Shown: piece after piece, positions 6,171-7,978 of the stretch | Position numbering within the stretch: position 1 is the stretch's first letter | Layout of the letters: each line of letters begins with the position of its first letter | Assembly: GCA_021816565.1 (NCBI GenBank) | Contig: JAKAXN010000202.1 | Span: 1-7,978 of the forward strand | DNA length: 7,978 nucleotides | Source of the DNA: Actinomycetes bacterium | GTDB taxonomy: Bacteria; Actinomycetota; Acidimicrobiia; Acidimicrobiales; Palsa-688 | Direction of reading: 5' to 3' | Position numbers and translations under genes: made by a program | Notes under the pieces: generated by a model | The model's input: only the letters and a program-made list of their open reading frames with translations | What the model was told of the DNA's origin: nothing | The model's database searches: none

Positions 6171-6964
6171 GACGGCGACCCGTGCCGGCCGGCACCGCGC
6201 TGGAAGCGTCCCACCCCGGCCGCCAGATCCGGCGAGGCCAGCGATACCCGCCCGTGGGACAGCTCCACGGCCAGCGCCTCGGCCTCGGGCAGGCCCTCCT
6301 GCTCGAGGGCCGACAGCCGGTCGTGGCGCAGGCAGTCCTGGGGCAGGGCGGCGATGGACCGGGCCAGCTCCTCGGCTGCGGCCCGGGCCTGCCCGGGCGC
6401 CACCACCCGGTTCGCCAGGCCGATCTGCAGGGCCTCCTCGGCACCGACCGGGCGGCCGGTCAGGATCAGGTCCATGGCCCGGCTGGCCCCGATGAGGCGG
6501 GGCAGGCGGACCGTCCCGCCGTCGATCAGAGGCACCCCCCACCGGCGGCAGAACACGCCCAGGGTGGCGTCCTGCTCCACCACCCGCAGGTCGCACCACA
6601 GGGCCAGCTCCAGGCCCCCGGCCACGGCGTGGCCCGCCACCGCGGCGATGACCGGCTTGGTCAGCCGCATCCGGGTGGGGCCCATGGGCCCGTCACCGTC
6701 GTCGGTCACCCGGTTGGTGCGGGGGGTGGTCATGGCCTTCAGGTCGGCGCCGGCGCAGAACGTGCCGCCCGCGCCCCACAGCACCGCCACCGACAGCGAC
6801 TCGTCGGCGTCGAAGGCCCGGAACGCGTCGGCCAGGTCGGCGGCGGCGGGGCCGTCGAGGGCGTTGCGGGCCGACGGGCGGTCGATGATCACCGTCAGCA
6901 CCGGACCGCTGCGCTCCGTGCGCACCGGCCGGGCCGGGTCGCCGGGCGGCGGGACGGCCGTCAC
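6167..6964 (-). CDS. Crotonase / enoyl-CoA hydratase family protein lacking the second catalytic Glu
   Basis: This is a 265-residue single crotonase domain acting on an acyl-CoA thioester. FCAGADLK (69-76) and AVAGGLELALWCD (113-125) form the two sides of the oxyanion hole. Glu119 matches Glu144 of rat enoyl-CoA hydratase. The partner glutamate, 20 residues further on in the rat enzyme (Glu164), falls on Cys139 in LGVFCRRWGVPLIDGG. Simple hydratase chemistry is therefore doubtful; isomerase, hydrolase or another crotonase reaction is possible. The C-terminal part (LTGRPVGAEEALQIGLANRVV) is standard. GTG at 6964 makes a GTGA overlap with the argS stop, and GGAG at 6973-6970 five bases upstream is a fair ribosome site. 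The frame stays open far upstream inside argS, but that part has no crotonase similarity. The natural substrate is unknown. Confidence 0.9.
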   Translation of the reverse strand: MTAVPPPGDPARPVRTERSGPVLTVIIDRPSARNALDGPAAADLADAFRAFDADESLSVAVLWGAGGTFCAGADLKAMTTPRTNRVTDDGDGPMGPTRMRLTKPVIAAVAGHAVAGGLELALWCDLRVVEQDATLGVFCRRWGVPLIDGGTVRLPRLIGASRAMDLILTGRPVGAEEALQIGLANRVVAPGQARAAAEELARSIAALPQDCLRHDRLSALEQEGLPEAEALAVELSHGRVSLASPDLAAGVGRFQRGAGRHGSPS

Positions 6965-7978
6965 ATCCGCTCCGGGGTCTCGATGCCGAGCACCGCCAGG
7001 CCCTGGCCGATCACCGCGGCGGTCATGGCGCACAGCACCAGGCGGCTGTTGCGGGCCACCTCGTCGGGGGCCTTCAGCACCGGGCAGCTCTCGAAGAAGG
7101 TCGTGAACAAGCCGGCCGTGTCGAACAGGTAGGTGCACAGCTTGTGCGGGCTCCACGTCTCGAGGGCGGCCTCGACGGCCGAGGGGAACTCGAGCAGGGC
7201 CAGCACCAGGTCCCGCTCGGCCGCCTCGGTGACGACCACGGGATGCTGGCCGGCGCGGTAGTCGGCCGGGTCCAGGCCGCCCCGCCGGAAGATCGACAGG
7301 CAGCGGACCCGGGCGTACTGCAGGTACGGGGCGGTGTTGCCGTCGAAGCTGAGCATCCGGTCCCAGTCGAACACGTAGTCGCGGATGCGGTCGGTGGACA
7401 GGTCGGCGTACTTGAGCGCCCCGATCCCCACCGCCCGGGCCACCGCCGCCCGTTCCCCGGCGTCGAGGTCGGGGTTCTTGGCCGCCACCGCGTCGGCGGC
7501 GCGCGACACCGCCTCGTCGAGCAGGTCGACCAGCTTCACCGTGGCCCCGGCCCGGGTCTTGAACATCTTGCGGTCGGCTCCGAGCATGTTGCCGAAAGGC
7601 ACGTGCACGGCCCGTTCCGGCGACGGCACCCAGCCGGCCTCGCCGGCCACGGCGAAGCACATGGCCAGGTGCTGGGCCTGGGGGGCGCCGACCACGTAGA
7701 GGGCCAGGTCGGCGCCCAGCCGGCCGAAGCGGTCCCGTAGGGCGGCCAGATCGGTGGCGGCGTAACCGTAACCCCCGTCGGACTTCTGCACGATCAGCGG
7801 CAGCGGGCTGCCGTCGCGGTTGGTCCAGCCGGGCGGGAACGCGCACTGGGCCCCCTCGCTCTCGACCAGTAACCCCCGGGCCCGCAGCTCCTCCACCACG
7901 TCGGCCAGCATCGGGTTGTAGTAGCTCTCACCGACCACGTCGTCGCGGGTCAGCAGCACCCCGAGCTTGGAGATCGGA
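6961..7978 (-). CDS. argS: Arginyl-tRNA synthetase, C-terminal 338 residues (start outside window)
   Basis: The frame is open from the window edge, so the gene is cut at its 5' end and only about the C-terminal 60% is present. It is a class I synthetase that charges tRNA-Arg with arginine in the cytosol. Visible hallmarks are VLLTRDDVVGESYYNP near the edge and QKSDGGYGYAATDLAAL. HVPFGNMLGADRKMFKTR follows, where KMFKTR takes the place of the KMSKS loop, typical of ArgS. RDYVFDWDRMLSFDGNTAPYLQYA then leads into the helical anticodon-binding domain, which ends in GIETPERM. The stop at 6961-6963 overlaps the crotonase GTG by four bases. The HIGH-like motif and any promoter of the block lie beyond base 7978. 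Confidence 0.97.
   Translation of the reverse strand, partial: PISKLGVLLTRDDVVGESYYNPMLADVVEELRARGLLVESEGAQCAFPPGWTNRDGSPLPLIVQKSDGGYGYAATDLAALRDRFGRLGADLALYVVGAPQAQHLAMCFAVAGEAGWVPSPERAVHVPFGNMLGADRKMFKTRAGATVKLVDLLDEAVSRAADAVAAKNPDLDAGERAAVARAVGIGALKYADLSTDRIRDYVFDWDRMLSFDGNTAPYLQYARVRCLSIFRRGGLDPADYRAGQHPVVVTEAAERDLVLALLEFPSAVEAALETWSPHKLCTYLFDTAGLFTTFFESCPVLKAPDEVARNSRLVLCAMTAAVIGQGLAVLGIETPERM

Noticed and set aside
5194..6444. The PLP-enzyme frame stays open upstream through the dehydrogenase gene, which could suggest a fused protein.
   Set aside because: The upstream part is Arg/Pro-rich without similarity and lies in another frame over a well-conserved dehydrogenase. The GTG at 5193, two bases after the dehydrogenase stop, gives a normal family N-terminus.
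6965..7846. The crotonase frame stays open upstream inside argS.
   Set aside because: That translation is low complexity, and argS is clearly the real gene there. The GTGA overlap at 6964 gives a crotonase of normal length.
1..7978. tRNA, rRNA, CRISPR array, insertion sequence, attachment site or phage gene.
   Set aside because: I read both strands and saw no clover-leaf, no regularly spaced repeats, no transposase or integrase motifs, and no terminal inverted repeats.

Overview
The window comes from a strongly GC-rich bacterium. GTG starts are frequent, genes overlap by four bases (GTGA), codon third positions are almost all G or C, and one promoter looks leaderless. Together these suggest an actinobacterium, possibly of the Acidimicrobiia type; that placement is an inference from style, not from a marker gene.

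Layout. Plus strand, 1-911: the last codons of a MobA/MocA-like molybdenum-cofactor nucleotidyltransferase run straight into fdhD, the sulfurtransferase that activates formate dehydrogenase. A GC-rich hairpin (928-961) then separates fdhD from a convergent 67-residue cold-shock protein gene (minus, 1006-1209). Between the cold-shock gene and a divergent GH38 alpha-mannosidase (plus, 1404-4073) lie 194 bases. They hold a structured cold-shock leader and apparently interleaved promoters for both genes. The mannosidase ends convergently, with a 14-base overlap, on a minus-strand block that fills 4060-7978. In its order of transcription this block is argS (its upstream part lies outside the window), a crotonase/enoyl-CoA hydratase family gene, a D-2-hydroxyacid dehydrogenase, and a threonine-synthase-like PLP enzyme. 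Junctions are two 4-base GTGA overlaps and one 2-base gap, so the block is almost certainly co-transcribed and translationally coupled.

How the genes work together. The Mo-cofactor transferase and FdhD belong to one theme, maturation of molybdenum/tungsten bis-MGD enzymes such as formate dehydrogenase. The argS-led block puts three small-molecule enzymes (acyl-CoA, 2-hydroxy/2-oxo acid, amino acid beta/gamma-chemistry) behind a housekeeping synthetase. They could form a short pathway, but the sequence does not prove it. The GH38 enzyme is cytosolic and most like the MngB (mannosylglycerate hydrolase) branch.

No RNA genes, mobile elements, CRISPR arrays or long repeats were seen, and there is no gene-free stretch longer than 300 bases. 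I found no clear undescribed system. The most interesting items are the cold-shock leader (two UNCG-capped hairpins plus a segment complementary to the Shine-Dalgarno), the crotonase lacking the second catalytic glutamate, and the unassigned three-enzyme cluster behind argS.
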